Assembly (NCBI GenBank): GCA_902805675.1
Contig: CADCTA010000047.1
Location: forward strand, 1-51,900
DNA from: an uncultured Chthoniobacterales bacterium
Lineage (GTDB): Bacteria > Verrucomicrobiota > Verrucomicrobiia > Chthoniobacterales > UBA10450
Length of the DNA stretch: 51,900 nucleotides
Direction: 5' to 3'
The notes beneath the pieces are model-generated. The model worked only from the letters and a program-made list of their open reading frames with translations, had not been told where the DNA came from and searched no databases. This document shows positions 16,524 through 25,739 of this stretch, in pieces (position 1 is the stretch's first letter; each line of letters begins with the position of its first letter). A program made the translations under genes and the position numbers.

Positions 16524-18563
16524 TTAAGCGGGCGCGCCGCTCAGGCCGCCGCCGATTGGCGGGGTGACGTCGGGCGCGATCACGACCTGCTTTGGTGGCT
16601 TCTCCGGTGGCATCGTTTCGCCGGAAGATGGAGGTGGTCCAGACGGAGGGTTCAACATCCGGCCATGCTCGATGATTTCCTTCACCTGGTACCCGTCCAA
16701 GGTCTCGTATTCCAAAAGGGCTTTGGCGATCGTCTCCAGCTTGTCGCGATGTTCGTTCAGCGTGCGGGTGGCGAGGTCGTAGGCGTCGTCGATCAGTTTA
16801 CGCACTTCGCGATCGATCTCTTCGGCGGTGGCTTCGCTGTAACCGCGGGCGCGGCCCATGTCTCGGCCAAGGAACACGTGTTCTTCGTGCTCTCCGTACT
16901 CGACCATGCCCATCTTCTCGCTCATGCCCCATTCACAGACCATGCGGCGGGCGACGTTCGTGGCCATCTTGATGTCGCCGCTGGCTCCATTGGTGACATC
17001 GCCGAACACGATTTCTTCGGCAACGCGGCCGCCCATTTTGACGACGAGACTGGAAAGCAGCTCGTTCTTGCGGTTCGTGTACTTGTCTTCTTCCGGCAGC
17101 CACATGGTGGAACCGAGAGACGGGCCGCGCGGAATGATGGTCACCTTATGGAGTGGCTCGGTGTGCGGCAGCAGCTCGAGGAGCAACGCGTGTCCGGCTT
17201 CGTGATACGCGGTGTTTGTTTTCTCCTTTTCGCTGAGCGCCATGCTGCGGCGTTCCTTACCCCAGCGCACCTTGTCGCGTGCTTCTTCCAATTCGCGCAG
17301 CGAGATGCCTTTGAGGCCGCGGCGGGCCGCGAGCAATGCAGCTTCGTTGATGACGTTGGCCAGTTCGGCGCCGGAGTAACCGGGTGTGCCGCGCGCAACG
17401 ACGTTCAGGTCGACGCCTTCAGCGAGCTTTACCTTCTTGGAATGGACGCGGAGGATCTCTTCGCGGCCTTTCACGTCCGGTAGATTGACGGTGATCTGGC
17501 GATCGAAACGACCTGGCCGCAGCAGCGCGGGATCGAGAACATCCGGGCGGTTCGTCGCTGCAATGATGATGACGCCTTCCTGTGTGTCGAAGCCGTCCAT
17601 TTCGACGAGGAGCGCGTTCAGCGTTTGCTCGCGCTCATCGTGTCCGCCGCCGACGCCATGCCCGCGGTGGCGACCGACTGCGTCGATTTCGTCGATGAAA
17701 ATGATGCAAGGCGCGCTCTTCTTGCCCTGCTCGAACATGTCGCGCACTCGGCTGGCGCCGACGCCGACGAACATCTCCACGAAATCCGAGCCGCTGATCG
17801 AGAAGAACGGCACGTCTGCCTCGCCTGCGATGGCACGAGCGAGCAGCGTCTTACCCGTTCCCGGGGGGCCGACGAGCAACACGCCCTTCGGGATGCGGCC
17901 GCCGAGCTTCTGGAACTTTTTCGGGTCGCGCAAGAACTCGACCAGCTCAGTGACTTCGTCCTTCGCTTCCTCCACGCCGGCAACGTCCTTGAACGTGATC
18001 TTGTTCTTGTCGCGAGCGAGCATGCGCGCCTTCGATTTTCCGAAATTCAGCGCGCCTTTGCCGGCCATGCGGATCTGCTGGCGGAAGAGCAAATACAGGA
18101 TGACGAGGAATACCGCGATCGGCACGAAGCCGAGCAGGGTATTCGCGAGAAGAGCAGACTCCATCTTGATCGCCGGCTGGATGCCTGCGGCAGCGAGTCG
18201 CGCCTGGAGATCGCTGTTGTAGTTCAGGAAGACTGTCGTGCGGAAGGCCACCGGCTGGGCGGGATTTGGCCCGACGCCCTGCTTGACGTAGTAGCCACGC
18301 AGCGTCTGCGTCGGACGTCCTTCTTCGACGACCAGCTGGAGCGGGTAATTTTTGTCCGTCGCGATCTGCTTGCTGTCGAGCAGCTCGAGGAAGCGGTTGT
18401 ACGGAACGTCCTCGACGTTATTATAAGCGCCGCCGCGGAAGAGGATCGCGAGCCCGATGAGCGCAAAGGCGATCGCGATGAGCACGATGCCACGCCAGTT
18501 GAAGCTCGGCTCGTTCCCGCCGTTTTTGTTGTCCTTTTTGGAGTTACGATCGGATTGGGCCAT
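16524..18563 (-). CDS. ftsH: ATP-dependent zinc metalloprotease FtsH
   Basis: 679 residues, usual length. It is a membrane-anchored AAA+ protease that degrades misfolded membrane proteins and regulatory proteins. TM1 is at about residues 25-43 and TM2 at about 140-160, with a periplasmic domain between. Walker A GPPGTGKT (about 224-231), Walker [14 protein letters not shown], the second region of homology with RPGRFDR, and the zinc motif HEAGH (about 452-456). The C-terminus is Pro-rich and disordered (last 45 residues). ATG 18563 is clear. It is divergent from the giant ABC fusion with 153 bases between starts, where a bidirectional promoter region must lie. Confidence 0.97.
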   Translation of the reverse strand: MAQSDRNSKKDNKNGGNEPSFNWRGIVLIAIAFALIGLAILFRGGAYNNVEDVPYNRFLELLDSKQIATDKNYPLQLVVEEGRPTQTLRGYYVKQGVGPNPAQPVAFRTTVFLNYNSDLQARLAAAGIQPAIKMESALLANTLLGFVPIAVFLVILYLLFRQQIRMAGKGALNFGKSKARMLARDKNKITFKDVAGVEEAKDEVTELVEFLRDPKKFQKLGGRIPKGVLLVGPPGTGKTLLARAIAGEADVPFFSISGSDFVEMFVGVGASRVRDMFEQGKKSAPCIIFIDEIDAVGRHRGHGVGGGHDEREQTLNALLVEMDGFDTQEGVIIIAATNRPDVLDPALLRPGRFDRQITVNLPDVKGREEILRVHSKKVKLAEGVDLNVVARGTPGYSGAELANVINEAALLAARRGLKGISLRELEEARDKVRWGKERRSMALSEKEKTNTAYHEAGHALLLELLPHTEPLHKVTIIPRGPSLGSTMWLPEEDKYTNRKNELLSSLVVKMGGRVAEEIVFGDVTNGASGDIKMATNVARRMVCEWGMSEKMGMVEYGEHEEHVFLGRDMGRARGYSEATAEEIDREVRKLIDDAYDLATRTLNEHRDKLETIAKALLEYETLDGYQVKEIIEHGRMLNPPSGPPPSSGETMPPEKPPKQVVIAPDVTPPIGGGLSGAPA

Positions 18564-18716
18564 AGAGCGAAAAGCCCGCGAAATGCGAGCGCGAAAAGGC
18601 TAACATGAACACTTTGGCATTGCAAAAGAGCACAACCCGAGCCGCGCAGGGAGCGAGAACTGGCCGGGCAGGGCATTGCACGCGCGGGTCGGAGGAATTA
18701 CTTTAGCGGCCATTCC

Positions 18717-21700
18717 ATGCCGGAGCAGCCCCCCATCACGTTAGCGGATAAGATCGATCGCGCGGTGCAGCGCGTGACGCCGTTTGCGTACCGCATGCAG
18801 CGGAAGAGCCGGCGCTGGATGCGGCGGGCCTTGCGGAAGCCTCGCAGCGTGGCGGAAGCGCCGAATTTGCTGCCGTTGCTCATCCAGGTGCTGGCGAGCT
18901 TTTCGAAGGCGGACGGCGTGCTGCTGGAGGAGGAAATCGACTCGAGCCTTGGGTTCCTGCGCTACGACTATCCCGAGGCGGTCTACTCAGAGCTGCGGCA
19001 GTTGTTCCGCCAGGCTCTCTACGAGCAGCAAGACCTCGGCATGATGGCGCAGAAGCTCTCCGAGAAGCTGAGTGCGGATCGCAAGATCATGCTCGGCGTG
19101 CAGCTGTACGACCTGATCTCGCAGGCGGGGTTGAGGCAGGAGCAGGTCGTCGCGTTCTACTCATTCATGTCGCAGCTCGGTATGGCGGCGCAGGCGATCG
19201 ACATCGTCTACCAGTTGAACGCGTCCGAAGACTCGGACGTGTCGATTTATCAGCGCGGCGCATCGCCGCTCGAGTCCGTCTCGTTTGGACCAAATGGCTC
19301 GTCGGACGTGCTGCTGAAGAGCCTCAAGCAAGGCGAGCGGCTGCTCGCCTTCCGCTATCACGATCTCATCCTGCTGAAGAACTACAGCGCGCAGCCGGTA
19401 TCGGTTCGCGGCCGTCCGCTGCTGCGCGGCGGATTCTGCCGGATCTATCCTGGCCAGCGGATTTTGATCGGCGACAACGTGCTCACGTATCAGGAGCTCG
19501 CCGCCTACTTCAACGCGAAGAAGAACGTCTCACTTCCGCAGATCTACATCCGCGTGCCGAAGGACGGCGACCAGGTGCAGCTCGAGCGCTCGCGCTCCCG
19601 TGAAAGTTCCCTCGAAATCACCTTCGGCCTGAAGGTGAAAGTGAAGGCCTTGCGTCCAGTCGATGCCGTCATGAACGGCGCGAAACTCAAGGCCGGAGAG
19701 GAAGTCGAGGCGACGCTCGACGACAAGATCATCTTCCATAACGACAGCGAGATGGACTTGAGCGACTTGCGCCGCCGCGCTCGCGCGATGGGCGGCCGGT
19801 TCCAGCTGCAGGCGTCGAAGTCCGAGTATCTCGTCTCGAATAATCCCAGCCTGCTCGAGGCCGACGACATTCTGCTTTCGCCCGGCACCGCGGGCGATGT
19901 GCTGCTGAAGATTTTCTGCGACTACGACGCCCGAGTTGGCACGCTCGAAGTGATCGAAGCCGACCGCCCGATCATGGTCGGTGAGACGACCGTGCGCGGC
20001 ACCGCGAAGCTTCAGGACGGCGACACGATCCGGATCGACGTGGGCCAGTTCCTGCGCTGCAACTTCTCTGAGCGCATCATCGAGGAGGAGCGGAACATCA
20101 TCCGGAGCCTGGAGGTGGCCGATCTCAATCACCGCTTCAGCAACTCTGAGGTCGCGCTCGACGGCATTTCGTTCGCCATCAACCGCGGTGAGCTCGTTTG
20201 CGTGATGGGCGCAAGCGGCTCGGGCAAGAGCACGCTGCTGAAGGTGCTCGGCGGGCAGATCCAGCCGAGCAGCGGGCAGGTGCTGCTGAACGATCAGTCG
20301 CTCTACGGCAATCTTGACGAGCTGAAACGCTACGTCAGTTACATCCCGCAGGAGGACGCGTTCGATGAGCACCTCACGATCGGCGAGAACCTGCAATTTG
20401 CGGCCGCGATCCGCTCGCCGCATTTGTCGCGGCGCGATCGAACGCGGCGGCTGGAGAGCAAGCTGATCGAGCTCGGGTTGAGCGAGCGGCGTGACAGTGT
20501 CGTCGGCAGCCCGATCAAGAAGACGCTCAGTGGCGGTGAGCGGAAGCGTCTCAACATCGGCCTCGACATGATCGGCAACGCCGACGTCTACCTGTTCGAC
20601 GAGCCGACGTCCGGCCTCTCCTCAAAGGATTCCGAGCACGTCATCGAGATCATCCGCGGGATGGCGCACAACAAGATCATCGTTGTGACGATCCACCAGC
20701 CGAGCTCGAAGATTTTCCAGATGTTTCACAAGGCGATCCTGTTCGACAAGGGTGGACGCCTGGTGTTCTTCGGCACGCCTAACGACATGCTGCGCTACTT
20801 CGCGGAAGCGGAGCATCAGCATCAATTCGGCGCGGATCTCGGCGCCTGTCCGTCGTGCGGCACGACGCGTCCGGAGTTCATCTTCGACGTGCTCGAGACA
20901 CCGCTGCGCGACATCAGCGGCGACGTGATCTACGAAGAGAACAATCGCGGTCAGCTGATTGCCGCGCGGCGTTATTCACCGGAATTCTGGCGCGACAAGT
21001 ACGAAGCGTTCCGCCTGATCCAGGACGTGAAACAGGTGTCGCTGCGTCGCGAGCCCGTGACGCCGCTGCCGAAAGAGGCGGAGGATACAAAGCGATCGCA
21101 ATTCCGCTGGCACGACGAATGGACGCAGCTGCGCACGCTGTTGCGCCGCTCGTTCATGAGCAAGCTACGCAATCGCGCGAACCTCTGGATCACCATGGGC
21201 GGCGCGCCGATCCTGGCTTTGCTCGTCGGCACGGTGCTGCGCTACTCGGCCGAGTCGGGGACGTACGACTACGCCTCCGCCTACCACATCCCGCAGTATC
21301 TGTTTATCACGCTGCTCGTCGCGATGTTCCTCGGCCTGATGAACAGCGCCGACGACATCATCCGCGATCGAGCGGTGTTGCAGCGCGAGCGCAACCTGAA
21401 CGTGCGGCTGTCGTACTACGTCTTCTCGAAAACGGTGTCGTTAGGCGTGTTCGCGCTGGTGCAATGCGTTCTCTTCGTGCTGATCGCCAACGCGGTGCTT
21501 TCGGTGCGCGGGATGTTTTGGGTACATCTCGGGATCGTCTTCATGACGGCGATGGGAGGCGTGGCGCTTGGCCTTGTCGTCTCCTCGCTTGTCTCCGATC
21601 CGAAGACGGCATCGAACATCGTGCCGCTGATCCTGATCCCGCAGATGATCCTCGGCGGTGCGCTGATCAAGTTTGAGGACATGAACCGCAACCTCGGGCT

Positions 21701-22334
21701 GGTCTACACCTTTTCCCGCTGGTTCTCCGAAAATCCGAACCCGGACAAAGGCAAGAAGATGGACAGCAAGTTGAAGGTGCCATTCGTCTGCCAGTTCATT
21801 GCCATGCGTTGGTCCTATGAGGAGATGGTGGTCGCGCAGGCGAAGCTCAATCCGCTCACGAAGCGCCAGGAACGGGCGCAGCGTGAAATCGATCGGCTGG
21901 TCGACAAAAAGGACCAATCGCCGGAGGCCGTGCAACGGCTGCGTGACCTGAAGGAGAGCCTTGCGGTGCTGTCTGGTTTAGAAGCGCATTCGGCGAAGGA
22001 GCTCGATGGATATCTGGCCACTCTCGATGAGATCATTGGCGGCAAGCGCCGTTTCGATCGCGCCTTGTTCCAGAACGCAACCGGCCCGGTTACGGCAGAG
22101 CAGCTGTACGTAAACCAGAAGGTCTCGGACCTGATCTCGAATGCCGAGATGGAGCAGAACGACTATCGCCGCGGCGGTAAGCCGAACGTGTTCTTCGGTG
22201 CCGAGAAGCGCTACCTCGGAACGAAGATTGGCGTGTTCACGTTCAACACCATCGTGCTCGTCGGATCGACGATCGCGCTGCTCGGACTGCTGCTCTGGAT
22301 CCTGCGGCGACAGCTGGAAGTGCGGCGCGGCTGA
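18717..22334 (+). CDS. Giant ABC transporter fusion: TerB-like + FHA-like + ABCG-type ATPase + permease
   Basis: 1205 residues. The N-terminal helical region (about 50-165) resembles a TerB-like module with acidic residues. It is followed by beta-rich segments (about 175-460) that read like FHA-type domains (GDVLL..., DGDTIRIDVGQFLRC). The ATPase (about 470-690) has Walker A GASGSGKST (about 498), signature LSGGERKR (about 604) and Walker B YLFDEPTSG (about 625). A CPSCG pair follows, then an ABC2-type permease with about six helices (about 830-1200), interrupted by a charged, possibly coiled-coil loop (about 1040-1110). Overall it resembles ABCG/white half-transporters with added sensory modules. 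Cargo unknown. GGAGGA lies 20 bases before the ATG, too far for a standard ribosome site. Confidence 0.85.
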   Translation: MPEQPPITLADKIDRAVQRVTPFAYRMQRKSRRWMRRALRKPRSVAEAPNLLPLLIQVLASFSKADGVLLEEEIDSSLGFLRYDYPEAVYSELRQLFRQALYEQQDLGMMAQKLSEKLSADRKIMLGVQLYDLISQAGLRQEQVVAFYSFMSQLGMAAQAIDIVYQLNASEDSDVSIYQRGASPLESVSFGPNGSSDVLLKSLKQGERLLAFRYHDLILLKNYSAQPVSVRGRPLLRGGFCRIYPGQRILIGDNVLTYQELAAYFNAKKNVSLPQIYIRVPKDGDQVQLERSRSRESSLEITFGLKVKVKALRPVDAVMNGAKLKAGEEVEATLDDKIIFHNDSEMDLSDLRRRARAMGGRFQLQASKSEYLVSNNPSLLEADDILLSPGTAGDVLLKIFCDYDARVGTLEVIEADRPIMVGETTVRGTAKLQDGDTIRIDVGQFLRCNFSERIIEEERNIIRSLEVADLNHRFSNSEVALDGISFAINRGELVCVMGASGSGKSTLLKVLGGQIQPSSGQVLLNDQSLYGNLDELKRYVSYIPQEDAFDEHLTIGENLQFAAAIRSPHLSRRDRTRRLESKLIELGLSERRDSVVGSPIKKTLSGGERKRLNIGLDMIGNADVYLFDEPTSGLSSKDSEHVIEIIRGMAHNKIIVVTIHQPSSKIFQMFHKAILFDKGGRLVFFGTPNDMLRYFAEAEHQHQFGADLGACPSCGTTRPEFIFDVLETPLRDISGDVIYEENNRGQLIAARRYSPEFWRDKYEAFRLIQDVKQVSLRREPVTPLPKEAEDTKRSQFRWHDEWTQLRTLLRRSFMSKLRNRANLWITMGGAPILALLVGTVLRYSAESGTYDYASAYHIPQYLFITLLVAMFLGLMNSADDIIRDRAVLQRERNLNVRLSYYVFSKTVSLGVFALVQCVLFVLIANAVLSVRGMFWVHLGIVFMTAMGGVALGLVVSSLVSDPKTASNIVPLILIPQMILGGALIKFEDMNRNLGLVYTFSRWFSENPNPDKGKKMDSKLKVPFVCQFIAMRWSYEEMVVAQAKLNPLTKRQERAQREIDRLVDKKDQSPEAVQRLRDLKESLAVLSGLEAHSAKELDGYLATLDEIIGGKRRFDRALFQNATGPVTAEQLYVNQKVSDLISNAEMEQNDYRRGGKPNVFFGAEKRYLGTKIGVFTFNTIVLVGSTIALLGLLLWILRRQLEVRRG
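20777..20785 (-). other. TCGTTAGGC motif, site 6
   Basis: GCCTAACGA on + in the ABC fusion gene, read as Pro-Asn-Asp (CCT AAC GAC). Confidence 0.7.
21438..21446 (+). other. TCGTTAGGC motif, site 7
   Basis: In the ABC fusion gene, read Ser-Leu-Gly (TCG TTA GGC) with the rare TTA Leu codon. Confidence 0.7.
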
Positions 22335-22354
22335 GAGGTATCACACCACTGCGC

Positions 22355-22520
22355 GGCCATCCTGAGCCGCGCAGACGGCGAAGGACCGCACGCTGTCAAC
22401 TTTGCGCCATGCTGACCGAGAACATCAGGCACGGCCCGCGGTGATAGCTAGCCGCTGGAAGCGCGCAACGTTCTGCCTGAAGGCGCGAGGTCCTTCGCCG
22501 TCTGCGCGGCTCAGGATGAC
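22355..22520. repeat. Intergenic inverted-repeat element, type A, copy 3
   Basis: Left arm 22355-22387 (CATCCTGAGCCGCGCAGACG...) and right arm 22489-22520 are almost perfectly complementary over about 30 bases; it fills the 216-base gap after the ABC fusion gene. Confidence 0.85.
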
Positions 22521-22550
22521 AGCGTGGGGGATCGCGCGTAGCTGTTATTC

Positions 22551-23690
22551 GTGAGCAAGATCAAAGTCCCGAAGCAGCAAACCCGCCTCATCGTCGCTGC
22601 GAGCGACACAGATGCCGACATGCTTTATGCGACCCGCATGTTTGTGCCGGACCCGTTCATCTTTCTCGAGCAAAACGGCAAGCGGACCGTGGTGCTCAGC
22701 GACCTTGAGATCGACCGCGCGCGCAAGCAGGCGCAGGCGGACGAGATCCTGCCTTACGCGGAGTTCGAGCGCGAGGTGCAGGGCAAAGACAAAAAGGCGC
22801 CCGCTTACGAGAAGGTGCTCGTCCACTTCCTGCAGAAGCGCGGGGTGAAGTCGGCGCTGGTGCCAGCAAATTTCCAACTCGGTTACGCGAAGGAACTTGA
22901 GCGACACGATATCCAACTGCAGACGACGAACGGCCTCTTCTGGCCAGAGCGCGAAGCGAAGACGGAAGACGAGCTGCGGCTGATGCGTCGCGCGTTGTCG
23001 ATCACGGAAAAGGGAATGGCACGGGCGATGGAAGTGCTCGCCGCGTGCAAGGCCCGTCGGAGCAAAAAGCTCGATTGGTTTGGCCGCGTGCTTACGTCGG
23101 AGATTCTGCGCGCGGAGATCGATTCCGCGATTCTTCGCGCGGGTGGTTTGCCGGCGAACACGATCGTGGCAGGTGGCGACCAGGCGTGCGACCCGCACGA
23201 GCGCGGGTCGGGTCCTTTGTCCGCCGACTCCCTGATCATCCTCGACATCTTTCCGCGCGACGCCACCAGCGGCTACTACGGTGACATGACGCGCACCGTA
23301 GTCCGCGGCCGCGCGAGCGAAGAGCAGCGGCGTTTGTGGGAGACGGTGAAGGAAGGCCAGGCGCTCGGATTAAAACGGATGAAGCCGGGCGTCGACGGCC
23401 TCGCGATTCACAACGAGATCAAACAACTCTTCACCGACCGCGGGTTCCCGACCGAAGTGCGCGATGGGCGGCAGGTGGGATTCTTCCACGGCACCGGCCA
23501 TGGCCTTGGGTTGGAGATTCACGAACACCCGCGTCTCCAGAAGACGGTGCTCAAGCCGGGGCAGGTTCTCACCGTCGAGCCGGGCCTGTATTATCCGGGT
23601 CTGGGCGGCGTTCGCATCGAAGACGTGGCGGCGGTCACCGATGACGGCATCCGCCTCTTGTCGCGCTTCGAAAAGCGACTGGAAATCTGA
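22551..23690 (+). CDS. M24-family Xaa-Pro aminopeptidase
   Basis: 379 residues, cytoplasmic. N-terminal creatinase-like domain (about 1-150), then the pita-bread metallopeptidase domain with metal ligands visible in order: ILDIFP (Asp), GDMTRT (Asp), GTGHGLGLEIHE (His), TVEPGLYY (Glu) and GVRIEDV (Glu). It releases N-terminal residues preceding proline. The start is GTG at 22551, 30 bases after a type A repeat. The gap to the next gene is 88 bases, so the two could be co-transcribed. Whether it prefers Xaa-Pro dipeptides (prolidase) or longer peptides cannot be told. Confidence 0.88.
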   Translation: MSKIKVPKQQTRLIVAASDTDADMLYATRMFVPDPFIFLEQNGKRTVVLSDLEIDRARKQAQADEILPYAEFEREVQGKDKKAPAYEKVLVHFLQKRGVKSALVPANFQLGYAKELERHDIQLQTTNGLFWPEREAKTEDELRLMRRALSITEKGMARAMEVLAACKARRSKKLDWFGRVLTSEILRAEIDSAILRAGGLPANTIVAGGDQACDPHERGSGPLSADSLIILDIFPRDATSGYYGDMTRTVVRGRASEEQRRLWETVKEGQALGLKRMKPGVDGLAIHNEIKQLFTDRGFPTEVRDGRQVGFFHGTGHGLGLEIHEHPRLQKTVLKPGQVLTVEPGLYYPGLGGVRIEDVAAVTDDGIRLLSRFEKRLEI

Positions 23691-23778
23691 TTCACGCAGT
23701 GACAGTGAATCGCTGAAAAACAAGCTGACGCGAAATGAACGGACGCGCGGAAAAAGCGTCTAACGTCATTAACTAATT

Positions 23779-24477
23779 ATGTATCCAACTTCTGGTGGCG
23801 GTATCGGGAACTGGTTGCTGCTCGTCGGGCTCCCGCTGATTATCGGCCTGTGGGCTCAGTGGCGGGTTAAGAGCGCATTCAACAAATGGGGCGAGGTCCG
23901 CGCGACGTCGGGGATCAGCGGTGCGCAGGCTGCCCGCGACATTTTGCAAGCTGCGCAAATCACTGACGTGGAAGTGCTGGAGACCAACGATTTCCTCGGA
24001 GACCACTACAACCCGACGAACAAGACGCTCCACCTATCATCGAAAGTGTACCACGAGCCGTCCGTCGCCTCGCTCGGGATTGCGGCGCACGAATGTGGGC
24101 ACGCGATTCAACACGCGAGGGCATACGCGCCGCTCAAGGTACGAATGGCAATTGTCCCGGTGACGATGGTCGCTTCGAACATGCTGCAGTATGTCTTCAT
24201 CGGAGCGTTCCTGTTCCAATTCTGGGGTTTGCTGACGATCGGAATCTACTGCCTCCTCGCGGTGCTCGCTTTCCAAGTGATCACTCTGCCGGTCGAGTTT
24301 GATGCGTCCCGTCGTGCCAAGATCATTTTGCAGCAGATGGGGATGGTACAGGCAGGAGCAGAAGTGACGGGCGTCAATCGTGTCCTGAATGCTGCTGCGT
24401 TGACTTACGTTGGTGCTGTCGTCGCGACGCTCGGCAACCTGATTTATATGATCATGTTGCGCGGTAATCGCGAATAA
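23779..24477 (+). CDS. Membrane zinc metallopeptidase, YugP family
   Basis: 232 residues with an N-terminal helix (about 10-28), the zinc motif H104ECGH108 (AAHECGHAIQHA), and two to three further membrane helices after residue 125. It matches the Zn_peptidase_2/YugP family of inner-membrane proteases of unknown substrate. Its TAA stop overlaps the ATG of the sigma factor by one base (TAATG), so the two products are made together. The context points to a role in membrane or envelope stress, possibly acting on the downstream membrane protein; that is inference. Confidence 0.88.
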   Translation: MYPTSGGGIGNWLLLVGLPLIIGLWAQWRVKSAFNKWGEVRATSGISGAQAARDILQAAQITDVEVLETNDFLGDHYNPTNKTLHLSSKVYHEPSVASLGIAAHECGHAIQHARAYAPLKVRMAIVPVTMVASNMLQYVFIGAFLFQFWGLLTIGIYCLLAVLAFQVITLPVEFDASRRAKIILQQMGMVQAGAEVTGVNRVLNAAALTYVGAVVATLGNLIYMIMLRGNRE

Positions 24478-25190
24478 TGCTCGCCGGTCAGTCAAAGCGG
24501 ATGAGTTCGGCAGTTGCATTGCCGCCCGCGCGGCGCTTGTCCGATTTATTGTCGTCGGGCCTGAAGCCTCGTGCTAAGGCTAAACGGGAAGTGACGGACC
24601 AGCCGAGAACGGACGAAGATGCACAGCTCGTCGCCCGGACGCAGGATGGCGATGTCGCCGCGTTCGACCAGCTGGTCGTGAAATACACGCCGCGGCTCTA
24701 CGGCCTGGTCTACAACATGACCTCGAACCACGAGGACACGAACGACCTGCTGCAGGACGTGTTCTCGAAGGCGTACAAGTCGATCCGCGGTTTCCGCGGC
24801 AAGTCGTCGTTCTACACGTGGATCCACTCGATCGCGGTGAACATGACGCTGAACTTCCTGAAGAAGCGCGGCCGCCGCTTCAATCTCAGCCTCGACGACG
24901 TCGACTCCAGCGTGCAGAACGACAAGGAGTTCCTCGAGCTCACGCAAACCAGCAGCCCAGTCCGCGAGGCCGATTTATCCGAGCTGCAGGTAAGATTGAA
25001 CGAGGCGATGCAGAAGCTGTCTGACGAACACAGAGCTGTGGTCACCATGTTTCATATTCAGGGCATGCCCCACGCCGAGATCAGCAAGATCTTGCGCGTA
25101 TCTGAAGGCACAGTACGATCGCGGCTCTTCTACGCGAATCGGCAGCTCCAAAATTATCTGGACGAATTCCGTAAAAACCCCGTTTCATAA
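24477..25190 (+). CDS. ECF-type RNA polymerase sigma factor
   Basis: 237 residues. Region 2 is VAAFDQLVVKYTPRLYGLVYNMTSNHEDTNDLLQDVFSKAYKSIRGFRGKSSFYTWIHSIAVN (about 60-125), and region 4 is LSDEHRAVVTMFHIQGMPHAEISKILRVSEGTVRSRLFYANRQL (about 180-225). There is no region 1.1 or 3, as in ECF sigmas. An N-terminal extension of about 45 residues is unusual; an internal ATG at 24501 would shorten it by 8. It would direct RNA polymerase to a stress regulon. The next gene encodes a single-span membrane protein 11 bases downstream, in the position of an anti-sigma factor. Confidence 0.92.
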   Translation: MLAGQSKRMSSAVALPPARRLSDLLSSGLKPRAKAKREVTDQPRTDEDAQLVARTQDGDVAAFDQLVVKYTPRLYGLVYNMTSNHEDTNDLLQDVFSKAYKSIRGFRGKSSFYTWIHSIAVNMTLNFLKKRGRRFNLSLDDVDSSVQNDKEFLELTQTSSPVREADLSELQVRLNEAMQKLSDEHRAVVTMFHIQGMPHAEISKILRVSEGTVRSRLFYANRQLQNYLDEFRKNPVS

Positions 25191-25201
25191 CCGACTGCTT
25201 C

Positions 25202-25705
25202 ATGGATCAATTTAACGAACAAGACATCGCCACGCTGCTGCGCCTGAAACGGTACGAGCAGCCGCCGCCAGCCTACTTCGATAATTTTCTCCACGAGTTC
25301 CATCGCCGTCAGCGGGCCGAGTTGCTGAAGCAGCCGCTCTGGCGCATCGCGATCCAGCGCGCGCAGGATTTCATGTTCCAGCTGAACCTCTCGACGCTGA
25401 CCTCGTATCCGGCCGCGGCTACCGCAGTCGTGGTGTGCGCAGCGGTCCTCACGCTGAAAGTCTCTCAAACTCCCGATGGCGGTATGAGCAACGTCGCGTC
25501 GGTCCGTGTTGAACAGCAGGCCGCACTGCCGGTCGCGATCGCCGATGAATCCTGGAGTCTCTCGACTCCGGTGACGACGCGCGACTTCGGTTCAGCTTCG
25601 TTCCGTAATGTCAGCGAAGGCGTTCAGACTCACCGGCCCGCGGCTCAACCGCGTTACGTGCTCGATAGCACTCCAGTGAGTTATGAGCCGTCGCTCCGCT
25701 TCTAG
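25202..25705 (+). CDS. Single-span membrane protein, candidate anti-sigma partner
   Basis: 167 residues. A cytoplasmic N-terminus with IATLLRLKRYEQPPPAYFDNFLHEFHRRQR, one membrane helix near residues 66-84, and a low-complexity periplasmic tail. I recognise no catalytic domain. Its place directly after an ECF sigma factor and its topology (cytoplasmic segment, one helix, exposed tail) fit a membrane anti-sigma or sigma-associated protein, but no canonical zinc anti-sigma HxxxCxxC motif is present. Its end overlaps one candidate start of the next gene by 23 bases. Confidence 0.6.
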   Translation: MDQFNEQDIATLLRLKRYEQPPPAYFDNFLHEFHRRQRAELLKQPLWRIAIQRAQDFMFQLNLSTLTSYPAAATAVVVCAAVLTLKVSQTPDGGMSNVASVRVEQQAALPVAIADESWSLSTPVTTRDFGSASFRNVSEGVQTHRPAAQPRYVLDSTPVSYEPSLRF

Positions 25706-25739
25706 CGCTCGCCGCCAGGTTTCGTTGCGGTCTTTCGGT

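Noticed and set aside
23691..23778. Possible small gene between the aminopeptidase and YugP
   Set aside because: No open frame with start and ribosome site; only a short spacer.
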